From Notolepis coatsorum (Eukaryota > Chordata > Actinopteri > Aulopiformes > Paralepididae): DNA of 64,000 bases. The stretch covers positions 75,892,811 to 75,956,810 of the forward strand of contig OZ020589.1 in NCBI GenBank assembly GCA_963971535.1, in the 5' to 3' direction. The notes under the pieces are model-generated. The model had not been told where the DNA came from, ran no database searches, and saw nothing but the letters and a program-made list of their open reading frames with translations. Of the stretch, positions 36,771-48,740 are shown piece by piece. Every line of letters starts with the position of its first letter. Position 1 is the first letter of the stretch. Position numbers and translations under genes: made by a program.

Positions 36771-37580
36771 CAGGGGTGGGCAATTATTTTTCCCAGGGGG
36801 CCGAATGAGCAACTGAAAATATGTTGGGGGGCCGGGCCAAAATTCCAAACTCAATTATGCATAATATACATTTTATTTCTATATAAAAAGCAGTAAATGG
36901 CATTGTTTTGACCCCTGGTAAGAGTGTATGTTATTATTTGGCAATTAAAAGGTGAGGTTAGCTTTCAAAAATATCATTTATTCAAATAGAATTTATTTCC
37001 AAAATGATAAACAAAATGTGAAACATTAATAACAAAGGGCATTTTGAGTTTCATATACTATTGAAACAAGGATTTTCTTAGCTTTCTAAAGACATCACAT
37101 CATCTTATAGCAAAAATAAACAAGACATGTCACTGAACTGTGTAAAGAAAAGTGTCCCAGTTTTGTAGCCTTTTTTACTTTACATGCCTATATTAAACAT
37201 TTAATGTTTTCAGAACTGTGCAAAAAAAAGAAAATTAAATATCAAGTGTCCCATTTCACTTGTTATATTTCCACATTTTAGTGTTCTTCAGTTATTTTTT
37301 TTGTTCATTCAGTGTGAGAAATCCAGTCTCTGTTGAGCTTTAACAAGTCCATCAAAGTCAGGTTGCGAAGCACAGCTGCCAGATGTTCATCAGTGAGAGA
37401 GGATCTGTACCTGGACTTGGTAAACGTCATGACTGAGAATGTCTGTTCACATATGTAGGTGGATCCAAAGAGAACCAACATCTTCTGAGCATGTCTCCTA
37501 AGCGTATATTGTGTGTGTGAACGTTGACATGAAAAAAAAAAAAAAAAATGTATTATCATGTAATCTTTCGCGGGCCGGTC
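36771..37580 (-). mobile_element. hAT (Charlie-like) fragment
   Basis: Starts at CAGGGGTGGGCAATTATTTT with GGGGGCCG repeats, as in hAT ends. The right terminus was not found. On the minus strand it keeps the end of a transposase gene. Confidence 0.7.
37305..37559 (-). pseudogene. hAT transposase C-terminal dimerisation region
   Basis: The minus-strand frame contains MLVLFGSTYICEQTFSVM, KSRYRSSLTDEHLAAVLR and a short tail ending at TGA near 37313. This is the conserved C-terminal hATC segment that holds transposase dimers together (pattern: CE-x-x-FS ... K-x-R-x-R-x-x-L-T-x-x-xL). It is close to the GTF2IRD2/Charlie8-type subgroup. The upstream RNase-H-like catalytic core and BED zinc finger are missing, and the frame opens within poly-T-derived sequence. 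It is a dead fragment. Confidence 0.82.
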
Positions 37581-38316
37581 AGTATGTTTTTATCGTTTTC
37601 TGCAGCTTTCTTCAGAACGTGATTTATAGCCCTAAATGCATTATATTGATGATCAAATACAGTTTGGTAGGAATCTGTGCGAGATAAAAAAAATGTCAAC
37701 TGGATGTGCTTCTAGGAGTTACTACATATCATCTGATGATGACCGGATGGGCGGGGGATCGTTTATAATTCCGTGGGCAGCGTTAGATGATTCATCCAGA
37801 GTGGGTCATATGTTCATCATAGCAGTTTATATGGAACACGTTAGAATATAACGCTGAATCTTACCGTGGCTTCCTCGCGCCGCTGGCAGATGAGCGTGGA
37901 ACAGAATTTTTTCTATTATGGGATGGAGAAATGCCCGATCCATTTCCAGGTTGTATAATAGTATATACGTCCAAATCATGTTGTTTTTTCGAGTTATTTG
38001 CACCGATCGATGTTCACTGTGTCAAGACGGAGTCTCTCTAACGATAGCGAGTGCCCGGACCACATATGGATGAGCACTACCGGTTCAAAGGGTCATTTCC
38101 GGTTGGCAATCTGCCGATCGGCCACCAGATGGCGCTCTTGAACCCCTAGAGAGTTGAGTGGAGCTTTGCAGTGTGTCTCAGGGCTCCGGAGGGGAAATAT
38201 GATTTCGATCACAGATTTTTGAAATATTGACATCAAAGACGAGTTACGGCGTCTTCGGCAGAATGAGCATGGCTAGGAATGACGTCTTAACTCGTCATCG
38301 GCGATCATAGTGTTAA

Positions 38317-40480
38317 TAAATCACTAGCTATTTTGTTAGTAGAGTACTATGCAATAATCACAACAAGTTATTTTCTTAAAGTGTCCTTTTTCCCCTTCCT
38401 TTAAAGTGTCCTTTTCTTGTGTGTTTAAAGTGGCCTATGGTGCGTTTGTGTGTGAGCGAGTGCAGAATGTTGTGTTGTGTGTATGTGTGTGTTCATGTGT
38501 GCTTGTGTGTGGAGAGATCAGTGTATGTGTGTCTAACAAACTGATTTAAGGGGAAAATAAGGGTAAGTTGCTAAACGTACGGGACTATTCTGTCACTATA
38601 ATTTAGTTTGTCTGTCCCTGCAACTCTATTTAGACATGTCACAAACACTACTCAGAGCTCACCAGCTACAAGTCGGAATTGGCTGTCGGGCGCCTACCAA
38701 TTCCCTCTGAATGCTTCTGCCCGTTGGCCACTGATGCATTCGGACCAATCTTTGGTCTGGCTGGCTGGCATGTTATAGCCTTCAAAAGATACAATTACCC
38801 TTCCAAGTAACTCTTATCAAAGAAATGATTACCAAAGTTATTTTATGATCTCAGGATACTAAAATTGCCATATGAACATATATATCATACCATATCATCT
38901 TCCTCCTTCTTGTACTTTGTTTTATTTTGACACACTCATACATGTTTGCAATGCATACACACACATACACACATACACACAGACATGCACACACACAAAA
39001 AATACTGGCCGTGCTTTGCACCCCAATGAAAGTGTGGTTGCTGTTGGCCTGCTGGGATTTGAATGAGAGTCTTGTCCGTCCTCATGTGAACCTCTTCCTG
39101 AAATAGTCTGGTGACAGACGGCCAAATTTCCGCTAGGCTGCTTGTCCTGTGTCAGCCGAGCACTAGCCTCTATTACCTATTGCTGACATACTGAAGGCCC
39201 CGCCCCTGCTGTCGCCCAGGTCATTAACAGACTGTATGAAGGGGTGGGGGGGGGCTGTAACTGAATACCGGAGCTGCAACAAAGCATAGTGGATGCCTGT
39301 GTGTGGGCGATGAATGCCCTGATTTTATACTGAGATGCTGTGTGAAATAGGTGAATGGCTCGCTTTCGTGATGTACTAAGTACTTTTTTGTTTACTGAGC
39401 AACGCAAATTATCACAAGGATCTCTCGGTGGTGCTTTGTGGCTATTATGAGTGGGGTACATTGAAGTGGGAAAATTAAATGTGTGTCATGTTGACATGGT
39501 GATATAATATGATTTCACTACAGGGATAAAAAATGAAAATGTGTGGATTCAATTACAAAATATGCTTCCAAGTCACACAACACGACCCTGGTAGACTACT
39601 CAGGGATGTTTGTTGAAATAAATGTTCATAGGTTGGACATTATTCTTGCAGTGCTATAAAAAGTGAAAGCATCCATTTTTCATTTTACATAGAGAATAAG
39701 AGAGAGAACCCCACTCTTCTCTCTTTCTCTCTCTTTCTCAGTACATCATTGTCTTCTCTTCCCCTTGCATTCTAATGTGCTTGACTGAACAAACAAGGCA
39801 TGCCTTGATAATTCATGTTTAATTGGAGTTTGCTCAAGTATTCATGCTGAACTGCTTATGTTGAAGCCCGGCTCTTGCCAGTTCATGTATGGATGTGAAC
39901 ACACACACAGAAATGGATGCCATTAAGGAAAACACTTTAAAAAAAAAAGTTAATTGTTCCGCTTGAGAGGTTAGCAAAGTAGGTCATGCCTGGTTGGCTC
40001 AAATAAAGTAGAGGGTGGGGGGGGGGGGGGGGGTACAACCTAACTGTCGGAGCGCTTTTACATAACACTCCCTCTCTTTCTCTCACTTTCTCTCTCTCCC
40101 TCGCTCTCTCTCCCTCATTCTCACTCTCCCTCTTTCACGTTCTTTGTCACTCCCTCTAGATAAAACGAGGGCACGCACACCAATGGTGCACACACACACA
40201 CACATACAGTAGCAATAGGCATTTTTTATATTGTTCAACATGAATGACTCTGAAGGATGCTAGAATAAAACTAGAAAACTAGAACAGATGATCCACCCAC
40301 AGATACAGTACATGATGTTGTGAAGGTAAGTTGACCCCTCGCCTCTCCTTGTCCTCTCCTGACCGTTGATGTCTCTCTCCATCTCCTTCCATCTAGGAGT
40401 TTTGTAGCCATTACACGGGGATAGACTATGCATCCTATGTATTCAATAATTGTGTAAGTTGACCATATAAACTGAGGTTA
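38317..40480 (+). other. Intron 2, largely unique sequence
   Basis: No transposon ends or genes recognised. Contains GT/CA-rich patches (38440-38530, 38958-39000), a pyrimidine (CTCT) stretch at about 39715-40150, and a 17-base G run at 40017-40033. Confidence 0.5.
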
Positions 40481-40974
40481 AGACACCCCCCCCCCCCCCC
40501 CCCCCCCGATATTCTCAAACGCCTGATATATTTATAATTACAGTATCAACATTGGATGGACATTGATACATTTTAATCAAGGTTATATAAAAGGTGTCAT
40601 GTTACAAATACTCCTCATATAAATATATTTAAATGTATGTACAGAGTTGTAGTATTACAGGTATGATACAGGTATAAGACATTATGGTAGTAAATCATAC
40701 TGGCCAGCAACATATTTAGTAAGAGTAGGTAAGGGATATGTAAAAAAGGATTATATGCAGGTATGTGCAGACAGATGTGGATATATATATATATGTGAAA
40801 AAAGATGTATGGACATATAGGCCTATATATATGCAATAAACATAAATGTATATAATAAATATATATATTTATATTTACTGCATATAGGCCTATATGTAGT
40901 ATGGTAGTAGTGTGTATAGTACAGCACTACATGCTATCATACAGAGCTATATTGGTAGGTAGTTAGATTATTAT
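40481..40974 (+). other. C run and TATA-rich intron sequence
   Basis: A 22-base C run at 40486-40507, then AT-rich sequence with many TATATA and ATGTATAT repeats. No gene. Confidence 0.5.
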
Positions 40975-42660
40975 GATTACGGTGTAGGGCAGTTGTAGAC
41001 AGTGAAAGCAGTAGGTATAATTTGAGTATAGGCAGCAGAGTTTGTACAGTATGGCTAGGGTATAGAGTTCAGAGTTGTGGGGGGCTGTCATTGTGATACA
41101 GAGTTCAGGGAGATGACAGCTGAGGAAAGAAGCTGTTCCTGAGTCTGCTTGACTTGAAGTGGAGGTTCTTGTAGCGTCTCCTGGAGGGGAGGAGGGCAAA
41201 CAGTCCATGATTGGGATGAGAGGTTTCCTTAACTCAATGGACGCCACGCAGTTGAGCATCGTTTGTACTTACCACGCCAAGCTCTAAGATAGGAATAAGT
41301 GGCAGTGTTTGCAGGGCTATAACTATATTCTATATTATAGCTATGGATACAATACTATGGCCCATTTGACATCGATCTATCGTTCAATATGTGTTAAAGA
41401 AATAATTTTTTCATCCATACATTTCCGTTTTATACCGTGGTGAATATGAGTATAGTTTTGGAGTAATCCTGTCTAATCCCCGAAAACGACGCTACTGTAT
41501 ACACGCTACAATTTCGAAATCAAATCTATATTATCTGTATTATGTTTCATCATGAATGCATGAAAGGGTGGGGGGGGGGGGGGGGTAGTTTTTTGATGCT
41601 TTGATCATCACCAACGGCACACGTTGTGGAGTAACGTTACACACATATGTTTTGATCGAAGTGAAGTCATGGTTGGATCACAGCAGGAATGATACCATAT
41701 AGCCCTTACCTTCACTAGGATGTACCCCAAAAAATATTCCAATGATCTGATCGCGAGTCCCAGTATTGGTGTCGATCGTGTCGCCGACATAATCCGCCAC
41801 ACATCATGCATCGGGAGCACTTGACGCTTCTCAATCCGATCGGGACAAAGAAAAGTCAGACCGGAGACTTTTGATCGACGCACAGGCCAAGATATAATGT
41901 TTCAAAGGGTGCTCGATACTGCCACCTGGGTGGATGCAGCCGGTATTGCACTTTGGCATTCTCAGGATGATTCCCTCCGTGTACCTGTAATGAATGGAAA
42001 TATCGAATAAAAGGAATAACGATGAAAACCCGACTATACTTGGGTTTTCGGGGGTCCTGGCGCTCAACGCATGGCGAGATAACCCGACTATCATTGGGTC
42101 TGGTGCTGATTGAGTTAACAATGCTACGTGCCTCCTCAGACACCTTGTGTGATGGATAGACAATTGCAGGGAGTGATGTACCGGTGATGCGTTGGGCGGA
42201 TTTCACCACCCTCTGCAATGCTTTCCGGTTTGAGTCAGTCCAGTTGCCGTACCAGACTATGATGCAGTGGATTAGTATGCTTGCTATGGTGCACCTGTAA
42301 AAATTCACCAGAATCTGATGAGACTTTGGGTGGGCTTTCCTCAGTCTCCTCAGGAAGAAGAGGCACTGGGGAGCCTTTGTTGTTTGTTGTTTTTGACGAA
42401 GAGGAGGTGAGATTGTCTATCCTAACAAACTTGAGTCTGTTAGTTAGGAAGTCAAGTATCTAGTTGCAGACAGAACTGTTAATGTTGAGGTCCTTGGTTT
42501 CCACGAGGTCACCAAATTTGGAGATGAGTTTGGAGGGGATGATGGTGTTGAATGCTGAGCTGAAGTGGATTCTTCTCACATGGGTGTTGCTTTCCTCCAG
42601 GTGGGAGAGGGTGATGCAGATACAGTGTCCTCAAGAATTCTTGTCACCCTACTCTAGGTT
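40975..42660 (-). pseudogene. L2/CR1-like LINE reverse transcriptase fragment, split by a piggyBac-like MITE
   Basis: On the minus strand the region from 42660 reads FSSAFNTIIPSKLISKFGD and DFLTNRLKFVRIDNLTS (RT palm), then LFLRRLRKAHPKSH, VNFYRCTIASIL, WYGNWTDSNRKALQRVVK and AQRITGTSLPAI up to about 42119. It stops at a TTAA insertion and resumes beyond it at 41228 with SHPNHGLFALLPSRRRYKNL and SSRLRNSFFPQ, the usual end of this ORF. Frameshifts and stops are present. The 3' UTR continues to about 40975. RT of this class copies LINE RNA at the nicked target. Confidence 0.85.
41229..42118. mobile_element. piggyBac-like MITE inserted in LINE, TTAA ends
   Basis: Borders TTAACTCAATGGACGCC and GCTGATTGAGTTAA, with TTAA on both sides. 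The interior includes CATGAATGCATGAAAGGG followed by a 16-base G run (41570-41585), CTATATTATAGCTATGG, GTTTCAAAGGGTGCTCGATA and GGAAATATCGAATAAAAGG, shared with the copies at 11163, 34966 and 50165. The LINE reading frame resumes on either side, confirming it as an insertion. Confidence 0.88.
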
Positions 42661-42791
42661 CAATGTGAATGAAAAAGACAGACAAATGCACACAAAAAAT
42701 ATCTGCTTCACTCAAAATATGAGAGAAACCTTTACTTAAAGTTCTGAATTATTTCCTCAAAAACATGCACCCTGAGAAATTCTTAATGGAT
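42661..42791 (+). other. Short unique spacer
   Basis: Nothing recognised between the two LINE fragments. Confidence 0.5.
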
Positions 42792-43540
42792 GTACATTGA
42801 TTGATTGATTACTTTATTAACAGATTGCAGAATCGGTACAATACAGTACGGCTCAATACAAACAACTGCTAAGAGGATGCAGACCAGAAAAATACTTTCA
42901 TCTTGTTTACATCAGGGTCCTCCATTTTCAATTAATCAGGACATTTATGACATACAAGACATACAAATATACAGTACTGTGTTAAAAAAAGAGATCATAC
43001 AAAAATATATACATCCGAAGGGGAAGAAACTGTACATTGGAGGGGGTTGGGTGGGGGGGGATTTGGACATTTACCCGGGCCAGTTTCTAATTGCAGCCAC
43101 CCGTAGGTGCTCTTTGAGAGCGGGTTTGAAGGAGGGTAGGGATTCACATTATTTTACGGCTGTGGGTAGGGCGTTCCACATTATTGTGGCATAATTGCGA
43201 AAACGTGTTTAGTCCCTTGTTTGAGCCGAATCTGGGTTGAACAGGATTTGTGGAACTCCCTCTGGTGTTGTGGTCGTGGAATTCACTGACCTTTGGGAAG
43301 TATTTCGATATACATCGGGACTTAATGGGACTAGGTGTACAGTGGACTCTATAGTATGGGATATATGTGGTTGACCTCCGGGTGTTATTGAGTCCCGTCC
43401 CTGATAGTTCAAAGACAATATAAATCACCACCCTCCTGTCACTGTAACGGTCTGTAAGTAGTAGGTTCTGTTTCAGTGACTTTTTCATGTCCAATCTATG
43501 GAAGTCAATGAGGAAATAAAACATCATCTGTATGTTCACT
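42792..43540 (-). pseudogene. LINE 3' region, ATTG-tailed family, copy 3
   Basis: (TTGA)n at about 42797-42810, then ACTTTATTAACAGATTGCAG and CTTGTTTACATCAGGGTCC, as in the copies near 14.8 and 26.9 kb. Further in, on the minus strand (43539-43144), a frame contains FHDHNTRGSSTNPVQPRFGS and NTFSQLCHNNVERPTHS. The HNTR...QPRF...FS pattern is the end of a LINE ORF2. A G-rich block (GGAGGGGGTTGGGTGGG) lies in the UTR near 43040. Confidence 0.72.
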
Positions 43541-44385
43541 CACAGTGACAGGAGGGTGACGATTTAACTCTTGTGGGTCGCCTGGCCTATTTATAGATTA
43601 TTAGTTACTGGGTATTTCAAAGTACATATTTGGTACCATCTCGAAGCTAACAACTAGGGCTTTCCAATGATATAAAATAAGTGTATGATTATCATCATAA
43701 TCTTTATTATTATGGTTCATATAGTTGCACTTGAACTTGTTGAAATTAAACTTGGAAGATAAAAATTTATTTTCAAGCACTTTCCTTGCTTATTTCTATT
43801 TGAGATGTATGTGTAATGAATGGAATGTAGACAATCTTGTTGGCAAGATTGTGATGGTAATTATAAAACTTTCATGTGTGTGTTAAAATGTTTCTTCAAA
43901 CTTACCCCATTCTCTTCCTAGAGCCTTGTCTTCCTCCATACTCTGCCGCTCTAGAACCATATTTCCTGGGTAGGGTAGTAGCGTGAAGACCATGGCTCTC
44001 AGCTTGATGTTGTTAGCCAACGCTAGCATGGGAGCTAGCGTCCAGCAGCTAGGCCTTGGAGACACTCATCGTCAATTCTAGGTTGATAAAATGAAATATG
44101 TTATATATACGAATATGACCCACTAATGAATACATTAAATACAGCAATGTGGCTATTTGAAAACACTGCATTTGCGAAATAAATACGTCAATTGTGTTCA
44201 CGTTAGTCAAACATTAGCTCGCAGCTAGCTCCAAAGTTACCGCAACAGAAAGCACGGCATCCTGGGTGATTTTTTACTTCACATCGGTACTTTTTAAACA
44301 AGCTTTTTGAGTGGAAAATATGACCAGAATATCTGGAAAAACATCTCACAAACACTATAGACGGTCATAAACGTTAACGAATGCT
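43541..44385 (+). other. Intron 2; unexplained promoter-like patch
   Basis: Mostly unique. On the minus strand 44065-43883 is open and followed by GGGGTAAGT (donor-like, near 43903). It is preceded at about 44190-44260 by sequence with TAGCTCGCAGCTAGCTCC and GCATCCTGGGTGA. This could be a chance ORF or the first exon of an antisense transcript. No family recognised. Confidence 0.3.
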
Positions 44386-44752
44386 ATAATAAGTAGGGAT
44401 GTCTGATATTATCGGCCTACCGATATTATCGGCCGATATTGGCATTAAAATGTGATATCGAAATTTAGTTTTTTAGTTTTTTTTACATTTCTATAACCTT
44501 TATTTACCCAGGCAAGCAAGTAAGAACAAATTCTGATTTTATTTATTGTCAAAAGTATGCATAATGTTGTGTTAATTCCACAACAAGAGATATGTAATGT
44601 TAATTACCTGAAATTATTACGTTTTTTGGGGGGGGAAACCCTGCATATATCGGTTGATATCGGTTGATATCGGTATCGGAAATTAAGAGTTGGACAATAT
44701 CGATATATCGGTATCGGTAAAAAAAACAATATCGAGCATCCCTAATAATAAG
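44386..44752. mobile_element. hAT-type MITE, TIR TAGGGATG, TSD ATAATAAG
   Basis: The body 44394-44744 begins TAGGGATGTCTGATATTATC and ends AATATCGAGCATCCCTA. Exact ATAATAAG flanks it (44386-44393, 44745-44752). The interior GGCAAGCAAGTAAGAACAAA and ATATGTAATGTTAATTACCTG match the copy at 52739-53080. 351 bp, non-coding. Confidence 0.95.
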
Positions 44753-45986
44753 TCCAACAAATGAGTATAAACAGTACTTACACGGTCGTTTTCAAAATGC
44801 GCGAACATTGAGGCGCGGATTCTCCAGAGAAATAAATTCTATGACCGCAAGGTCTGGGAAAATCTACCAAAAAACTTGAGCGCCCAAACGGGACCTGACT
44901 GCATGGCAACACCGCGGCCTATCGCGCCGGCGATATTGCCGACCCACAAGAGAAAAGACACATCATCTTTTATTAAATATGTCTTGTACCACATATATGT
45001 ATTCAGTGCATGAAATGGACAGCTTCGAAGCTGTGTGTTTCTGCAAGGTTTTTTTCCGTACTCGTTAAAACAGGTCTGTATTCCCCTTTCAGAACTCCAC
45101 AGAAGCACCACACTGTCCACATGTTTTTGAACAGGGGAGCTCCCTACTGCTAATGTGTACAGTATGTTCCCCCATGGGTTAAAATCCTAGAACCGCCCTT
45201 ACACACATACTATACTGTACTCTCTCTCTCTCTCTCGCCACATACACTACACACATGTCAGAAACACACACACACACACACCTACATGCACACACACAAT
45301 CACGTTAACATATGCACATGTACCCTTGAAAATATCTTAATAAATGTTTCAAAATGGCTAACATGACGGCGGCGAACGTGACCTAGAAAGCGGCCACTTT
45401 ACGGAGCCTCTTCTTTATGCCCTGCGAGGGGAAGCGGCGCTGGGCGCTGCTGTGAGTGCTTTTGTCGGGTCTTGGGTTGCACCCATAAAAAAAGAGCGTG
45501 TTCCATGGAAAAGAGCGTTCCATGGAGTCCCTGGTTGCTGCCGTGACTCAGGCTATTTACAGTCCCTTGGACACACAAATCATGTATGTAGTGCCCCAGG
45601 GACTAGCCTGTGACATCGACCCAGCAGGTAAAAGGAGACTTCCCGGGATCATGTGACAGTTCTGCGAAAAGACTACTGTATCACATGCCAGTTGTTTTGA
45701 GAGAAGCCCTCGAAGGTTGACCAAGAGACTAGAAAGGGATACACTTGTTTGGCAGTAAGTGAGATATGATTTGAGAAAAGGAGGAAGATGGCATCCAGAC
45801 CCAGTGTGGAGCACTCGCCTACCACCGTGGACACGCGGGCACTTTCGGCTTGGAAAGATGTTTCAATGAACACAATTGGCAGTGTTAGTGGGTGGGAAGC
45901 TGGTGATGATATGAGTCCTTGTCATCACATTAGTGACTTGCACTGGTTGGCCTGTTCAGCGGAGAGGGGATCTGGGGGAGATAGCG
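44753..45986 (+). other. Intron 2, unique, with short microsatellites
   Basis: A (CT)n run near 45216-45235 and CA patches near 45267-45295. Open frames at 44839-45120 (-) and 45557-45814 (-) are not recognised. CpG-rich sequence near 45360-45450 (GGCGGCGAACGTGACC) stands out from the AT-rich surroundings without an obvious gene. Confidence 0.45.
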
Positions 45987-46612
45987 TTAAAGGATAACTC
46001 CACTTTTTTTTTAAATTCGCTTATTTAACATCTTCCCTGGAGTTAGACAAGAAGATGCATACCTTTTTTGTCTCTGTGCGTGCATTTTAGCTTTGGGAAT
46101 AGACGCTCCGTTAGCATAGCTTAGCTTCATCACTGGAAGTGGGGGAGGACAGTAGCCTTACAGTGCCTTACAGTGTATTGCAAGGTCTGACATTGACCAA
46201 ACTTGATATGCATGACCTTGGTGGGCTCTAGGTCAACTCCTGAAAAGGGGGTCAATGTCAGACTTTGCAATCAAAAGTTAGGGGGCTAATAACCCTTGCC
46301 ATAATTTCAGTGCGCCCCTAACTTTTGATTGCAAGGTCTGACATTGACCCCCTTTTCAGGAGTTGACCTAGAGCCCACCAAGGTCATGCATCTCAAGTTT
46401 GGTCAATGTCAGACCTTGCAATACACTGTAAGGCACTGTAAGGCTACTGTCCTCCCCCACTTCCAGTGATGAAGCTAAGCTATGCTAACGGAGCGTCTAT
46501 TCCCAAAGCTAAAATGCACGCACAGAGACAAAAAAGGTATGCATCTTCTTGTCTAACTCCAGGGAAGATGTTAAATAAGCTAATTTAAAAAAAAAGTGGA
46601 GTTATCCTTTAA
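45987..46612. mobile_element. Palindromic foldback MITE, about 300-bp arms
   Basis: The left arm from TTAAAGGATAACTCCAC (45987) pairs almost base for base with the right arm ending GTGGAGTTATCCTTTAA (46612). Only about 30 bp of unpaired centre remains, around 46287-46315. Arms share AACATCTTCCCTGGAGTTAG, GACGCTCCGTTAGCATAGC and AAGGTCTGACATTGACC. A second copy is at 60348-60950 and half-copies at 32911 and 53411. No coding capacity. Confidence 0.92.
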
Positions 46613-46681
46613 CCTCCACGCACATAACGCTCTCCCAGTGAAACTCCTACCTATCAGGTGAGAGGAAACGGCTGGTGACTC

Positions 46682-47090
46682 CACATGTATCTGAAGAGAC
46701 ATGTGGTAGTGTACACCCTCCCCAGACTGACAGTAGGGCAGCATGTGGTAGTCTACACCCTCCCCAGACCGACAGTAGGGCAGCATGTGGTAGTCTACAC
46801 CCTCCCCAGACCGACAGGGCAGCATGTGGTATAGTCTACTCTACACCCTCCCCAGACCGACAGTAGGGCAGCATGTGGTAGTCTACACCCTCCCCAGACC
46901 GACAGTAGGGTAGCATGTGGTAGTCTACACCCTCCCCAGACCGACAGGGCACCATGTGGTATAGTCTACTCTACACCCTCCCCAGACCGACAGTAGGGCA
47001 GCATGTGGTAGTCTACACCCTCCCCAGACCGACAGTAGGGCAGCATGTGGTAGTCTACACCCTCCCCAGACCGACAGTAGGGCAGCACAA
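46682..47090. repeat. Minisatellite, about 42-bp unit, roughly 9-10 copies
   Basis: The unit consists of GCATGTGGTAGTCTACACCC followed by TCCCCAGACCGACAGTAGGG. A variant with GGTATAGTCTACTCTACACC occurs twice (about 46828 and 46960) at the same phase. This suggests a higher-order unit of three to four monomers. Confidence 0.93.
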
Positions 47091-47359
47091 TTAAATAAAA
47101 ATGGGAGAAGACAAAAAAAAAAGGAGGAAGTAATAATTGAAGAGGTATTTGTGGCCATGACGATGACAAAGACCCACGGGAGGGTGGGGTGGATGGGGGG
47201 GGGGGGGGGGGGGGCGTGTAGGTGTAGCTCAGGCCCACATCACTCCTCTGCAAGTATCAGGGTCTGTGTGTGGGTGATAAAGGGTCTCCAAGTTATCTCA
47301 AATTTGTCTAAAGATCCTTTCAACAAGAACCTTGTTTTTGCCTGTAGTTTTAGAGCCTG
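47091..47359 (+). other. Spacer with 20-base G run
   Basis: A G run at 47195-47214. Nothing else recognised. Confidence 0.5.
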
Positions 47360-47830
47360 TAGGAACCCATTAAATAAAGGTTAAATAAAATAAAAAACTT
47401 AATCCAACTGCTGTGGGGAGACATGTTTCCACTTTAGCAATATTAAACATATAGCGAAGAGGAGGAGAAGGCCACTGCAGTTCAATATTTCCCTGCGTGT
47501 TCCCATTTCAGACAGAAGCCCAAAGACAGCTGTAAGAAGATCCAGGTCAAAGTTTATATCAAATATTTATTTGAATGTATTAAAAATGTCTGTCCAGTAG
47601 CTTGAGAGAGGACCAGAACATGTGTATCAAGTCTGCAGGGGTCTGCTTACATCTGTTACAGGAAGGACTAATAGCAGGACATTTGTTTGACAATCTTGCA
47701 TCTGTGTAGTGTGTGCAATTTAAAATGTAATTAGTGCATGTCTAGCACATATTGATGAAGGAATTGATGAGGAATGAACAAGGTCTAAAATTGCCTCCCA
47801 CTGCTAATATTTTAACTCATTTAACTAATA
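47360..47830 (-). pseudogene. L1-like LINE ORF2 C-terminal fragment
   Basis: Minus-strand translation near 47690-47590 gives CNRCKQTPADLIHMFWS. This matches the Cys/His cluster of L1/Tx1-like ORF2 ends in the same form as CDRC...HMFWTC at 1680-1730. Stops and shifts abound. The 3' side (about 47360-47400) is A/T-rich. Confidence 0.7.
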
Positions 47831-48059
47831 TTATTTAGTAGGTACTACTACATGTTAGAAAGTGTCATCACCGGGATCTCACCAGGCAGCTCAACAAGGA
47901 GATGAACGGAGCACGGAATTAAAGTGAAATGACAACTTAAGGGCGACATACGTTTTGCACACATTCATTTAGCTTGGCAGTTATTTAAAGTAAATTTAAG
48001 TTTGAATATGGCCAACAGTGATGTCATTGGGGACATTTAATCCGTGTGTTGTGTTAATT
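47831..48059 (+). other. Unique spacer
   Basis: Nothing recognised. Confidence 0.5.
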
Positions 48060-48740
48060 AAGATAAGATAAGATAAGATAAGATATTCCTTTATTAATCC
48101 CCTTGGGGAAATTCGTGACACACACATACAGCTCAACGTCTCATTAATGATATTAACAACAACACAATCATTACATTTTTACAGTAACAATGGCACAGCA
48201 TAAATTCAACAGACATGTACATTTGTTGACACATGTCATCATTACAGGAGGCCTGAGACACTGTATGCGATAGTCGGCTGCATTCCACCATGTGAACACA
48301 GTGGATCGCGCCTGGTGAACTGGAGGGGGGGCGGAATGGGGGGGGGGGGGGGGGGGCATTGGAAATTCGGGTAAGGAATTTGGTTGTGGAGCAGTCAAGG
48401 GGGGCCCCCACCGTCGCGCATCAGAGGCAGCCTGCACTTCATACGTATGGCGCCAGATGAGTCACAACAGCAGGGGCGGATGGGGGGGGGGGGGGGGGGG
48501 GGGGGGGTGGGGGTAGGGGGGGCCTCATCAATCGTATCGCTTCCAGACAAGTACAGTCCGTCTCCTCTTTCCCAGAATCACACATCGCCGGAGAGTCAAC
48601 TCCTCCGCGTTGACCTTGGCCTCGGTCCGTTCCACAGCAGAAAGGATAAGGAGGGTGTGGGAAGGGGGAGGGGGGGGGGGGTGATAACATGCAGCTCGAG
48701 GCAGAAATGCCGCATATAGTTAAAATCAGGTCAATTTTGT
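48060..48740 (-). mobile_element. LINE 3' tail with (GATAA)n, followed by G-run-rich sequence
   Basis: (AGATA)n then TTCCTTTATTAATCCCCTTG is a standard tail of fish LINEs on the minus strand. It is followed by UTR-like sequence with three G runs: 48338-48356 (19), 48482-48507 (26) and 48670-48681 (12). The inner limit is unclear. Confidence 0.55.

Larger units (their letters stand above)
36550..38316. mobile_element. piggyBac-like element, TTAA ends, with nested hAT piece
   Basis: The left end TTAACACTTTGATCGCC pairs with the right end GGCGATCATAGTGTTAA. TTAA lies at both borders. The right part has ACATCAAAGACGAGTTACGG and GATGGCGCTCTTGAACCC. The sequence at 36771-37580 is a foreign hAT fragment. 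No piggyBac transposase remains. Confidence 0.85.

Noticed and set aside
46682-47090. CRISPR-like array
   Set aside because: Units are head-to-tail with no unique spacers; a minisatellite in a vertebrate genome.
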